Source: Phenylobacterium sp. (GTDB lineage Bacteria > Pseudomonadota > Alphaproteobacteria > Caulobacterales > Caulobacteraceae). Taken from it: a stretch of 64,000 nucleotides of DNA. Position numbers and translations under genes: made by a program. Shown here piece after piece: positions 28,552-36,519 of this stretch. The stretch covers positions 1-64,000 of the forward strand of contig JADCAS010000002.1 in the NCBI GenBank assembly GCA_020401865.1. The letters are read 5' to 3'. Position 1 is the first letter of the stretch, and each line of letters opens with the position of its first letter. The notes below the pieces were generated by a model. That model worked only from the letters and a program-made list of their open reading frames with translations. It was not told the origin of the DNA and searched no databases.

Positions 28552-29304
28552 ATGAGCCTCATCGCAGGGTTTGTCCTGCTAGCGGCCGCCTTCGCCACTG
28601 CACTGCTCTCCGGGGTGTTCGGCATGGCGGGCGGACTTGTCCTGATGGGCGTTCTCGCCCTCATCCTGCCCGTGCAGGCCGCCTTCGTGACCCATGGTGT
28701 CCTGCAACTTGCGGCGAACGGGTGGCGCGCCCTGATCCAGCGAGGCCATATCCGCTGGGCGGTGATCGGCTGGTATGGCCTGGGATCTTTGGTGGCGGCC
28801 ACTGTTGTCCTTCTGCTCGCCTTCTCTCCGTCCCGTCCGCTTCTCTTCCTTTGCCTGGGCCTGACGCCGCTCCTGACCTGGCTCCCCGGTGACCGCATGA
28901 GGCTGGACGCCGAACGGCCGGCGCACGCCGTGCTCGCCGGCCTTACGGTCACGGGCCTCAACCTGACGGCGGGCGTCGCCGGACCCCTGCTGGACATCTT
29001 CTTCATCCGCACGGCCATGAGCCGACACGCCGTGGTCGCTACGAAGGCCGCCACCCAGGTGCTGGCCCACCTGGCGAAGACGGTAGTCTACGGCGTCGGT
29101 CTCCTGCGGCTTGACGGGGAGGGCATGCCTCCCGCGTGGATTCTGTTCCTCGCCCTGCCGCTGTCCTTCGCGGGCACCGCCGTTGGCGCGCGCCTTCTGG
29201 ACAGGATGAGCGACGCCGGCTTCCGCCGATGGACGCGCTGGATCGTCACCGGGATCGGCGTCGTCTACCTGGTCCAGGCGGCGAGACTGCTGCTCGCCGC
29301 CTGA
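28552..29304 (+). CDS. TSUP-family (TauE/SafE) membrane permease
   Basis: A 250-residue protein with about eight hydrophobic helices. It has the family pattern FGMAGGLVLMGVL early on and TATKAATQVLAHLAKTVVYG-like text (KAATQVLAHL) in the second half. TSUP proteins move sulfite, sulfonates or other organic anions. Nearby sulfur genes make a sulfur anion plausible but do not prove it. It starts 31 bases after pccA and converges with metY. A GCCGCC/GGCGGC hairpin spans its stop codon without a T-tract. Confidence 0.8.
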   Translation: MSLIAGFVLLAAAFATALLSGVFGMAGGLVLMGVLALILPVQAAFVTHGVLQLAANGWRALIQRGHIRWAVIGWYGLGSLVAATVVLLLAFSPSRPLLFLCLGLTPLLTWLPGDRMRLDAERPAHAVLAGLTVTGLNLTAGVAGPLLDIFFIRTAMSRHAVVATKAATQVLAHLAKTVVYGVGLLRLDGEGMPPAWILFLALPLSFAGTAVGARLLDRMSDAGFRRWTRWIVTGIGVVYLVQAARLLLAA

Positions 29305-29316
29305 GGCGGCAGAGGG

Positions 29317-30615
29317 TCAGGCCAGGGCTGCCGTAATGGCCTGGTCAAGGTCGGCGACGATGTCGTCGATGTGCTCGATCCCGATCGACAGGCGCACATA
29401 GCCGGCGGAGACGCCCGTGGCCTCCTGCTCTTCAGCCGACAGCTGGGAGTGGGTGGTCGAAGCCGGGTGGATGGCCAGGCTCCGCGCATCGCCGATGTTC
29501 GCCACGTGGTAGAGCAGCTTCAGTCCGTCGATGAACTTCCGGCCGGCCTCGACGCCGCCCTCGAGTTCAAATCCAACCAGTCCGCCGAAGCCGCCCTTCA
29601 TGACCCGGTCTGCGCGGGCCCGGGCTTCGCCGGTCTGCTGGGAGGGATGGATGACGCGCGAGACGCCCTTGCGCCCCTTCAGCCAGGCCGCCACAGCCGT
29701 GGCGTTGGCGCAGTGGCGCTCCATTCGCAGGGCCAGAGTCTCGACCCCCTGGAGGATCTGGAAGGCGTTGAAGGGCGACAGGGCCGCGCCCAGGTCCCGC
29801 AGCAGGATGACCCGCGCCCGCAGGATGTAGGCGATCGGCCCGAGGGGCTTTACCGCCTGGGTCCACACCGCGCCATGGTAGGAGGCGTCCGGCGTGTTGA
29901 GGAGGGGCTGGCGCTCGGGCCGGCTCTCCCAGTCGAACTTCCCGGAATCGACAAGCAGGCCGCCGATCGAGGTGCCGTGTCCGCCCAGGTACTTGGTGGC
30001 GGAATAGACCACGATGGCCGCGCCGTGATCGAAGGGGCGCACCAGAAGGGGTGCGGCCGTGTTGTCCATGATCAGCGGTATCCCGAACTCCCGCCCGATG
30101 GCGGCGACTTCGGCGATCGGGAACACCTCCAGCTTCGGATTGGGCAGGGTCTCTGCATAGTAGGCGCGGGTCCGGTCATCCGTGGCACGGCGGAAATTCG
30201 CCGGATCGGCCGGATCGACGAAGCGGACTTCGATGCCCTGGTCCTTCAGGGTGTTGGCGAAAAGATTCCAGGTGCCTCCGTACAGCGCCGTGGAGGAGAC
30301 GACGTTGTCGCCGGCCCGGGCCAGGTTCTGCAGGGCGAAGGCCGAGGCCGCCTGGCCGGAGGCCACCGCCAGGGCGCCGACGCCGCCTTCCAGCGCCGTG
30401 ATGCGCTGTTCCAGGACGTCCGTCGTGGGGTTCATGATCCGGGTGTAGATGTTGCCCAACTCCTGCAGGGCGAACAGGGAGGCGGCGTGGCCGGTGTCCC
30501 GGAACTGGTAGGACGTGGTCTGGTGGATGGGGACCGCTACCGATCCGGTGGTGGGATCGGCGCGCCATCCGGCATGCAGGACAAGGGTTTCGGGATGCTG
30601 GGGGGCGTCGGACAT
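29317..30615 (-). CDS. metY: O-acetylhomoserine sulfhydrylase / aminocarboxypropyltransferase
   Basis: A 432-residue Cys/Met-metabolism PLP enzyme. ETLVLHAGWRADPTTGSVAVPIHQTTSYQF is the MetY-type N-terminus. Asp184 (LIMDNT) and the Schiff-base Lys208 (VVYSATKYLGGHG) are in place. The roughly 40-residue insert between them and the C-terminus, relative to MetZ, supports O-acetylhomoserine with sulfide as substrates, giving homocysteine. This is the outlet for sulfide made by the cys operon 3 kb away. Confidence 0.93.
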   Translation of the reverse strand: MSDAPQHPETLVLHAGWRADPTTGSVAVPIHQTTSYQFRDTGHAASLFALQELGNIYTRIMNPTTDVLEQRITALEGGVGALAVASGQAASAFALQNLARAGDNVVSSTALYGGTWNLFANTLKDQGIEVRFVDPADPANFRRATDDRTRAYYAETLPNPKLEVFPIAEVAAIGREFGIPLIMDNTAAPLLVRPFDHGAAIVVYSATKYLGGHGTSIGGLLVDSGKFDWESRPERQPLLNTPDASYHGAVWTQAVKPLGPIAYILRARVILLRDLGAALSPFNAFQILQGVETLALRMERHCANATAVAAWLKGRKGVSRVIHPSQQTGEARARADRVMKGGFGGLVGFELEGGVEAGRKFIDGLKLLYHVANIGDARSLAIHPASTTHSQLSAEEQEATGVSAGYVRLSIGIEHIDDIVADLDQAITAALA

Positions 30616-30674
30616 CGCGGGCTCCTTGCGCGCAGGACGGGAGACCGTCCTAACAGTCGCCTGTAGGCGGTCAA
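30616..30674 (-). promoter_or_regulatory. Candidate promoter and leader hairpin of metY
   Basis: Read on the minus strand, TTGACC (30669-30674) and TTAGGA (30647-30652) are 16 bases apart. A perfect 6-bp stem, GGACGG/CCGTCC with a 4-base loop, occupies 30634-30649, at or just after the predicted start of transcription. I do not recognise a SAM riboswitch fold. The -10 is weak. Confidence 0.35.
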
Positions 30675-30804
30675 GCGAGGGACCCTGGCCCCGACCTTAA
30701 GAATTTCTGGATGGGCGGCCCGACGGCCCTCAGGTCCAGCACCTTGGCGGGGCGCTCCACCTTGGGTTATCCACCCTTCCGGCGCCGGCGATCCGGCGGG
30801 AAGT

Positions 30805-30880
<76 letters not shown>

Positions 30881-30921
30881 TGGCCATACGGCGCCTTCCG
30901 GCCCCGTGGGCGAGGGCGCGG

Positions 30922-30949
30922 AAAATACTGGAAACCGCGTCGAACGCAA
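30922..30949 (-). promoter_or_regulatory. Candidate promoter of tRNA-Lys
   Basis: On the minus strand TTGCGT (30944-30949), a 16-base spacer and TATTTT (30922-30927) lie 41 bases before the tRNA. This would give a 5' leader of about 30-35 nt for RNase P to remove. Confidence 0.42.
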
Positions 30950-30972
30950 GGGCGTGGAAGGGAGTGTTCCGA

Positions 30973-31293
30973 ATGAGTTCGCCGGGGGGCGCCAGCCGCA
31001 TCGATTTCGGGGTCCTGGATCGTCTCGCTGCAAGCGACCAGGGCCTCATGCAGGACATCCTCGAGATCTTCCTGGAGGAGTCGACGGGGTGGGCGGAAGG
31101 CCTGGCAGGCGAAGCGGGCGAGGGGCTGGCGGAGACCATCCACACGCTCAAGTCGTCGAGTCGCGCTGTCGGCGCGCTCGACCTGGGCGACTTTTGTGAG
31201 TCCTGGGAACTCGGCGAGATCGAGGACACCGGCCCCGTCCTTGACGAGCTGGTCCGGGTGAAAGCGGAAATCCGCGACTGGCTCGCCCGCTAG
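30973..31293 (+). CDS. Small Hpt-domain phosphotransfer protein
   Basis: A 106-residue protein from ATG 30973 that is a single histidine phosphotransfer domain. RIDFGVLDRLAASDQGLMQDILEIFLEE starts the helical bundle, and ETIHTLKSSSRAVGA carries His57 in the HxLKxS context required for phosphorelay. No kinase or response regulator adjoins it, so its partners lie elsewhere. An SOS-box-like direct repeat overlaps its start codon (see findings). It converges with the LysR gene, overlapping its stop by four bases. Confidence 0.85.
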   Translation: MSSPGGASRIDFGVLDRLAASDQGLMQDILEIFLEESTGWAEGLAGEAGEGLAETIHTLKSSSRAVGALDLGDFCESWELGEIEDTGPVLDELVRVKAEIRDWLAR

Positions 31294-32246
31294 ATTCCCG
31301 CGCCGTTGTCGAGAGTCTTCAGGGCCGCCTCGTGCGCTTCGGCCTCGGCCGTGATCCAGCCGATGAAGGCCTTGACCTGGGGCAGTCGGCCCTTCGACTT
31401 TGGGTGGACAAGGTAATAGGCGAAGTCCACGGCTGTCGCGATCTGGAGCGGCGCCACGAGCCGTCCCGCGTCCAGGTCGTCCTGGGCCAGGGTCCGCTTG
31501 GCGAGGGCGACGCCGCGACCGTTCACCGCCGCCTCGATGACCAGGCTGGACTGGTTGAACCTCGGGCCCCGCGCCCCATCCACGCCCCGGACGCTGCGGG
31601 CCGCCAGCCACATGGTCCAGTCCGGGCAGGAGTCATCCGGATCCGGCGAGCCGTCGTGCAGCAAGAGGTGATTGGCCAGGTCTTCCGGCCTGTTGAGCGG
31701 GTTGGCGGCGTGCAGTTCCGGGCTGAGGACCGGGATCACCGTCTCGCCGATCAGTCGCCGCACCTCCATCCCCGGATACCGGCCCGCGCCGTAGCGCAGG
31801 GCGATGTCCACCTCGCCGGCGGTCAGGTCCACGAGGTCCAGGCCAGCGGACAGCCAGACGTCCACCTGCGGATAGGCCGCCTCGAACCGTCCCAGGCGCG
31901 GCACCAGCCATTTGGCGGCGAAGGAGGGCGCAGCGGTCAGCGTCAGGCGACGCCCGTCCACGGCGGCGGTCAGCAGGGAGGCGGCCTCGGCCAGCCCGTC
32001 GAAGGCCTCGCGAAGGGCGGGCAGGGCGGTCTGGGCGGCATCGGTCAGGAGGAGACCCTTCGGGGTTCGCCGGAACAAGGGGGCGCCGACATAGTCCTCC
32101 AGGTTCTGGATCTGCTGCGATACCGCTCCTGGCGTGACCGACAGCTCATCGGCCGCCCGCGAAAAGTTCAGGTGGCGCGCCGCCGCCTCGAAGGCGCGCA
32201 GGGCGTTGAGCGGGGGGAGTCGGCGACGGTCGGGTGAACGCTTCAC
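31290..32246 (-). CDS. LysR-family (GcvA-like) transcriptional regulator
   Basis: A 318-residue LysR protein. The winged HTH occupies residues about 13-72 (LNALRAFEAAARHLNFSRAADELSVTPGAVSQQIQNLE, with PLFRR after it), and a periplasmic-binding-like effector domain follows. The PPLNALRAFEAAARHL start is typical of the GcvA subgroup, not CysB. It is divergent from the SUMT-cysI operon, so it may regulate it. That link rests on position only. Confidence 0.88.
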   Translation of the reverse strand: MKRSPDRRRLPPLNALRAFEAAARHLNFSRAADELSVTPGAVSQQIQNLEDYVGAPLFRRTPKGLLLTDAAQTALPALREAFDGLAEAASLLTAAVDGRRLTLTAAPSFAAKWLVPRLGRFEAAYPQVDVWLSAGLDLVDLTAGEVDIALRYGAGRYPGMEVRRLIGETVIPVLSPELHAANPLNRPEDLANHLLLHDGSPDPDDSCPDWTMWLAARSVRGVDGARGPRFNQSSLVIEAAVNGRGVALAKRTLAQDDLDAGRLVAPLQIATAVDFAYYLVHPKSKGRLPQVKAFIGWITAEAEAHEAALKTLDNGAGI

Positions 32247-32280
32247 GAGATTTCCTGAACGCTGAGGCAGAACTCCTCCG

Positions 32281-32315
32281 CTTGCGAATTGAAGCCAACG
32301 AGATCAGTTTGCAAG
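32281..32315. promoter_or_regulatory. Imperfect dyad between the LysR gene and the sulfite-reduction operon
   Basis: The half-sites cttgcgaatt (32281-32290) and agtttgcaag (32306-32315) match as an inverted repeat at 8 of 10 positions, centred in the divergent spacer. The size and location suit a LysR-type operator, but no known consensus was matched. Confidence 0.35.
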
Positions 32316-32404
32316 CCTTCGGCTTTCCGTCCCGCTGTGACTTGCGGTGCAGAGTGCGTGATCGTTGGGGGTCCAGGCCCCGTTTCCAGGGGTGTGCTTC
32401 CGTC

Positions 32405-33247
32405 ATGTCAGGCCGCAAAGCCGCACCCCGGCGCAGCAACCTTGTCGTTATGGAGGGCGGCGCTCTCGGCGGTCCGCGCCAGCCCGTGGCGCCCGGCAAG
32501 GTCTGGCTGACGGGCGCCGGTCCCGGTGATCCCGACCTGATGACGATCCGCGCGGTCCGCGTGCTGGGGGAGGCGGACGTGGTGATCCACGACGGTCTCG
32601 TGCCGGCGGCCATTCTTGAACTTGCGCCCGCCGCCGCCCGCCGGATCTCCGTGGCCAAGCGCAAGTCGCGGCACACCTACGCCCAGGATGAGATCAACCG
32701 GCTTCTCGTCGGTCTCGCCTCGGAGGGCCTGAACGTGGTCCGCCTCAAGGGGGGCGATCCCTTCATCTTCGGTCGGGGCGGTGAGGAGCTTGAGGCCTGC
32801 CGGGCGGCCGGAATCGACTGCGAGGTCGTGCCCGGGGTCACTGCGGCCCTGGCCGCCTCGGCCAGCGCCGGGGCGCCCCTGACCCACCGGCGGTCGGCCC
32901 AGGCGGTCACCTTCGTCACCGGCCATGCAGCGGGGGAGGGCGAACCCGACCTCGACTGGCCGGCGTTGGCCCGGGCCAACCACACGGTCGTGATCTACAT
33001 GGGCGCCAGCACCGCGGGACGCATCGCCGCCCGGCTGATCGCCGCTGGCCGCGCTCCCTCGACCCCGGCCCTGGTGGTCTTCCGGGCAAGCCGCCCCGAC
33101 GAGCGGCGCATCCCCACCCGGCTGGACGGACTCGCCGAGGCGGCGGCGGCCGACTCCGGTCCCGCCCTCCTGGTCGTCGGGGAGGCCATGTCCTCGGCCC
33201 TGGCCAGCCTGGCGCCCGACTGCGAGCGGCGGGAGGAGCGGGCATGA
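32405..33247 (+). CDS. cobA: Uroporphyrinogen-III C-methyltransferase (SUMT)
   Basis: A 280-residue SUMT that makes precorrin-2 from uroporphyrinogen III with two SAM. WLTGAGPGDPDLMTIRAVR, LKGGDPFIFGRGGEE and VPGVTAALAASASAGAPLTHR are all present. Alternative in-frame ATG 32450 gives 265 residues. It lacks the N-terminal precorrin-2 dehydrogenase/ferrochelatase half found in CysG, so that step must be encoded elsewhere. It heads the operon and serves siroheme for CysI, and possibly cobalamin. Its stop overlaps the next gene by four bases. Confidence 0.94.
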   Translation: MSGRKAAPRRSNLVVMEGGALGGPRQPVAPGKVWLTGAGPGDPDLMTIRAVRVLGEADVVIHDGLVPAAILELAPAAARRISVAKRKSRHTYAQDEINRLLVGLASEGLNVVRLKGGDPFIFGRGGEELEACRAAGIDCEVVPGVTAALAASASAGAPLTHRRSAQAVTFVTGHAAGEGEPDLDWPALARANHTVVIYMGASTAGRIAARLIAAGRAPSTPALVVFRASRPDERRIPTRLDGLAEAAAADSGPALLVVGEAMSSALASLAPDCERREERA

Positions 33248-33603
33248 AGGCGCTCACCGCAAACCGGCTCAGCGACGGAGAAGTCGTGTTCTGGAAGAAC
33301 GGCGTCTGGGTCGAGCGCCTCACGGACGCTGAGATCTTCGCAGACGATGCGGGGGCGGGAGAGGCCGAGGTCGCCGCCCGCGCCCAGCCCACCGTGGTCA
33401 TTGATCCCTACCTGATCGACCTGGTCGACAGCGCCGGCTTCTGGGCGCCAGTCAGCTACCGGGAACGCATCCGGGCCCTGGGCCCCACCAATCACGAATT
33501 GCATGGCAAGCAGGCCGAGGGGGGCGGCGCCGTCGAGGCCCTGCGGCAGGCGCACGGCGCCGCCCGGTCTTCCGGCCGCGTCAACCTGATCCGGCGCAAG
33601 TAG
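33244..33603 (+). CDS. DUF2849-family protein of the sulfite-reduction operon
   Basis: A 119-residue soluble protein, MKALTANRLSDGEVVFWKNG onward, matching the DUF2849 family that sits between cysG/cobA and cysI in many alphaproteobacteria. The ITDAEIFADD-like acidic stretch and PYLIDLVDSAGFWAPVSYRERIRALGPTNH are its most conserved-looking parts. No cysteines or catalytic motif are evident. The function is unknown. Tight linkage suggests a role with CysI or siroheme delivery. Confidence 0.82.
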   Translation: MKALTANRLSDGEVVFWKNGVWVERLTDAEIFADDAGAGEAEVAARAQPTVVIDPYLIDLVDSAGFWAPVSYRERIRALGPTNHELHGKQAEGGGAVEALRQAHGAARSSGRVNLIRRK

Positions 33604-33611
33604 GAGGGCGA

Positions 33612-35264
33612 ATGTATCGCTACGACGCCATCGACCGCGCGGTTCTGGCCGACCGCACAGCAGAGTTCCGGGACCAGGTGCGCCGACGCCTCGCCGGCGA
33701 GCTCACCGAGGACCAGTTCAAGCCCCTGCGGTTGATGAACGGCCTCTACCTGCAGTTGCACGCCTACATGCTCCGGGTGGCGGTCCCTTACGGCTCGCTC
33801 AGCCCCGTCCAGATGCGGGCGCTCGCCGACATCGCCCGCCGGTTCGACCGGGGCTACGGGCACTTCACAACCCGCACCAATATCCAGTTCAACTGGGTGA
33901 AGCTGGCCGATGCGCCCGACATTCTGGACGCCCTGGCCGCAGTGGATCTCCACGCCATCCAGACCAGCGGCAACTGCATCCGCAACGTCACCGCCGACCC
34001 CTACGCCGGGGCGGCGGCCGACGAGCTGGAGGACCCCCGGGTCTGGTGCGAGGCGATCCGGCAATGGTCCAGCCTGCATCCGGAATTCTCCTTCCTGCCC
34101 CGCAAGTTCAAGATCGCGGTGACCGCCTCGCCCCATGACCGCACGGCGGCGAAGGTCCATGACATCGGCCTCCTGCTGCGGCGCGGGCGCGACGGAGAGA
34201 CCGGGTTCGAGGTGATCGTCGGCGGCGGCATGGGCCGCACCCCGTATGTGGGCCCTACCATCCGGGCCTATCTGCCGTCGAACCGGCTGTTTTCCTACCT
34301 GGAGGCTATTCTCCGCGTCTACAACCGCCACGGGCGGCGGGACAATGCCTACAAGGCGCGGATCAAGATCCTCGTGGCGGCCCTGGGCGCCGAGGCCTTC
34401 GCCCGCGAGGTCGAGGCCGAATGGGAGAAGATCGGGCCGGAGGGCGACGTGCCCGCCGCCGAGATCGAGCGAATCCGCGACGCCTTCACGACCCCCGACT
34501 TTTCCTCTGATCCTTCCACGGGTGACTTCGAGGCCCGGCGCGCCGCCGAACCCGCCTTCGCCCGCTTCGTCCGCAATAACGTCAAGGCCCACATCCGGCC
34601 CGGCTACGGAATCGTCGACATCTCCCTGAAGGGGATCGGCGAGACGCCCGGCGACATGTCCGCTGACCAGATGGACCTGGTGGCCGACCTGGCGGAACGG
34701 TTCGGCCAGGGTGACATCCGCTCCACACATGAGCAGAACCTTGTCCTGCCCCATGTCCGGCTTGAGCATGTCCACGAGGTCTGGAAGGCCCTCGACGCCG
34801 CTGGCCTTGCGACGCCCAACATCAACCTGATCAGCGACATCATCGCCTGCCCGGGCCTCGACTACTGCGCCCTCGCCAACGCGCGCGCGATCTGCGTGGC
34901 TCAGGACATCGCCCGGCGGTTCGAGGCGCCGGATCGGGCCGAGGCCATCGGCGAGTTCAAGATCAAGATCTCAGGCTGCATCAACGCCTGCGGTCACCAC
35001 CATGTGGGCCATATCGGCATCCTCGGCGTCGACAAGAAGGGCGAGGAGTTCTACCAGCTCACCCTCGGCGGCTCCGGGGCGGAAGACGCCGCCGTTGGCA
35101 AGATGCTGGGGCCGGCCCTGCCCATCGACAGGGTGACCGACGCCGTCGAGGCGATCGTGGACGCTTACCTGCGCGAACGCCGGGAGGGCGAACGCTTCCT
35201 GGACACCCTGCGCCGGACCGGCGACGCCCCCTTCAAGGAGGCCGTCTATGCCGAAGCTCATTAG
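33612..35264 (+). CDS. cysI: Assimilatory sulfite (nitrite/sulfite) reductase hemoprotein
   Basis: A 550-residue siroheme/[4Fe-4S] reductase. Two ferrite-like half domains (PVPYG-type start and HFTTRTNIQFNW, residues 83-96) precede the cluster ligands Cys413 and Cys419 (CPGLDYC) and Cys456 and Cys460 (SGCINACGHHH). It reduces sulfite to sulfide with six electrons. No cysJ flavoprotein is nearby, but fpr is in the same operon, so electrons probably come from ferredoxin. Nitrite reduction is less likely given the cysH neighbour. Confidence 0.94.
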   Translation: MYRYDAIDRAVLADRTAEFRDQVRRRLAGELTEDQFKPLRLMNGLYLQLHAYMLRVAVPYGSLSPVQMRALADIARRFDRGYGHFTTRTNIQFNWVKLADAPDILDALAAVDLHAIQTSGNCIRNVTADPYAGAAADELEDPRVWCEAIRQWSSLHPEFSFLPRKFKIAVTASPHDRTAAKVHDIGLLLRRGRDGETGFEVIVGGGMGRTPYVGPTIRAYLPSNRLFSYLEAILRVYNRHGRRDNAYKARIKILVAALGAEAFAREVEAEWEKIGPEGDVPAAEIERIRDAFTTPDFSSDPSTGDFEARRAAEPAFARFVRNNVKAHIRPGYGIVDISLKGIGETPGDMSADQMDLVADLAERFGQGDIRSTHEQNLVLPHVRLEHVHEVWKALDAAGLATPNINLISDIIACPGLDYCALANARAICVAQDIARRFEAPDRAEAIGEFKIKISGCINACGHHHVGHIGILGVDKKGEEFYQLTLGGSGAEDAAVGKMLGPALPIDRVTDAVEAIVDAYLRERREGERFLDTLRRTGDAPFKEAVYAEAH

Positions 35265-35754
35265 GGCGTCGGGCGCCGCCTTCCGGGACGAGGAGGACGC
35301 CTTTGTGACGATCGAGGACGATGCGCCGGACCCGGGCGGCGACATCATCGTCAGCCTCGCCCGCTACCTCGCCGGGAGCGAGTCCCTGATGGCGCGGCCC
35401 TCCGGTCGCCTCGGGGTCCGTCTGGAGCCCGAGGACGAGGTCGAGACCCTCGAGGGGCGCCTGTCCGGCGTCGACCTCGTGGCCCTCGCCTTTCCCAAGT
35501 TCCGGGATGGCCGCCCCTTCACCGCGGCGCGGCTCCTGCGAACTCGCCTGGGGTTCAGCGGCGAGATCCGGGCGGTCGGCGATGTCCTCCGGGACCAGGC
35601 GGGCTTCATGGTCCGCTGCGGTTTCGACGCCTTTGTGCCCGCGGATGGCTCCACCGCGGCGATCTGGGCGGAGGCTGCCGGTCGGCACAGCCATGTCTAT
35701 CAGAGGGCCGCCGATGCCCGCGCACCGGCCTTCGTCGAACGTCAGGGGGAGTGA
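35248..35754 (+). CDS. DUF934-family protein (oxidoreductase-associated)
   Basis: A 168-residue protein of the DUF934 family, which nearly always follows cysI in alpha- and betaproteobacteria. It overlaps cysI by 17 bases. The readable core is RPSGRLGVRLEPEDEVETLE, ALAFPKFRDGRPFTAARLLRTR and GEIRAVGDVLRDQAGFMVRCGFDAF. No cofactor motif stands out. A supporting role in sulfite reduction is inferred from linkage. Confidence 0.85.
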   Translation: MPKLIRASGAAFRDEEDAFVTIEDDAPDPGGDIIVSLARYLAGSESLMARPSGRLGVRLEPEDEVETLEGRLSGVDLVALAFPKFRDGRPFTAARLLRTRLGFSGEIRAVGDVLRDQAGFMVRCGFDAFVPADGSTAAIWAEAAGRHSHVYQRAADARAPAFVERQGE

Positions 35755-35755
35755 A

Positions 35756-36493
35756 ATGGCCTACGACCCCGCAGAACTTCCTGACCTGGAGAGCCGGCTC
35801 AACTCCGAGCTGAGACGTGCCGAGCCGGAGGTCATCCTGGCCCGGGCGACCGAGCTCTTTCCCGAGGGCCTCGCCCTGGTGTCGTCCTTTGGCGCCGAGT
35901 CCGCCGTGCTCCTCCACATGACGGCGCAGGTTCGCCCGGACCTGCCGGTCCTCTTCCTGGACACGGGCATGCTCTTCGCCCAGACCCTGGACTACCGACG
36001 CAACCTGGCGGGGCGGCTCGGCCTGACCGGCGTACGGGACCTCAGGCCGGCCTTCGCCGATCTGGCGACAGCCGATCCCAAGGGGGATCTCTGGCGCACG
36101 AGTACCGACGGCTGCTGCGAGGTCCGTAAGGTCCTGCCCCTGGACCGGGGCCTGGAGGGCTTCGAGGCCTGGATCACCGGTCGCAAGCGCTTCCATGGCG
36201 GCGACCGGCTGGCCCTGCCGGTGGTGGAGCGCGCCGACGGGCGCATCAAGTTCAATCCCCTGGCCAACTGGGACAAGGCGGCTCTCGACGCCTATATGGA
36301 CCGTCATGACCTACCACCCCATCCCCTGGTCGAGCATGGCTATCCCTCCGTCGGATGCTGGCCCTGCACCCAGCCGGTCGAGGCGGGACAGGACGTTCGT
36401 GCAGGTCGCTGGGCGGGTTCCGAAAAGACCGAGTGCGGGATACACGTCGCGCGCACGCCCGGGGCGGTGAACGACCTCGGCGGCGATATCTGA
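35756..36493 (+). CDS. cysH: Phosphoadenylyl/adenylyl-sulfate reductase, [4Fe-4S] type
   Basis: A 245-residue PAPS/APS reductase. SSFGAESAVLLHM is the phosphate-binding loop. It has Cys120-Cys121 and Cys201/Cys204, the four ligands of the [4Fe-4S] cluster seen in APS-using enzymes and absent from E. coli CysH, plus the catalytic Cys227 in ECGIH. It therefore probably reduces APS directly to sulfite with thioredoxin. It begins one base after DUF934. Confidence 0.95.
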   Translation: MAYDPAELPDLESRLNSELRRAEPEVILARATELFPEGLALVSSFGAESAVLLHMTAQVRPDLPVLFLDTGMLFAQTLDYRRNLAGRLGLTGVRDLRPAFADLATADPKGDLWRTSTDGCCEVRKVLPLDRGLEGFEAWITGRKRFHGGDRLALPVVERADGRIKFNPLANWDKAALDAYMDRHDLPPHPLVEHGYPSVGCWPCTQPVEAGQDVRAGRWAGSEKTECGIHVARTPGAVNDLGGDI

Positions 36494-36519
36494 CCTCCCT
36501 TCCAGTCCGGATTGTGCAC

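Noticed and set aside
30616..30804. SAM riboswitch upstream of metY.
   Set aside because: SAM-II elements precede met genes in many alphaproteobacteria, but I could not find its conserved segments here; only a short hairpin near the predicted start of transcription is present.
31011..31293. Reading the Hpt gene as a fragment of a larger histidine kinase.
   Set aside because: The domain is complete, with a proper start and stop, and no kinase or receiver sequence flanks it.
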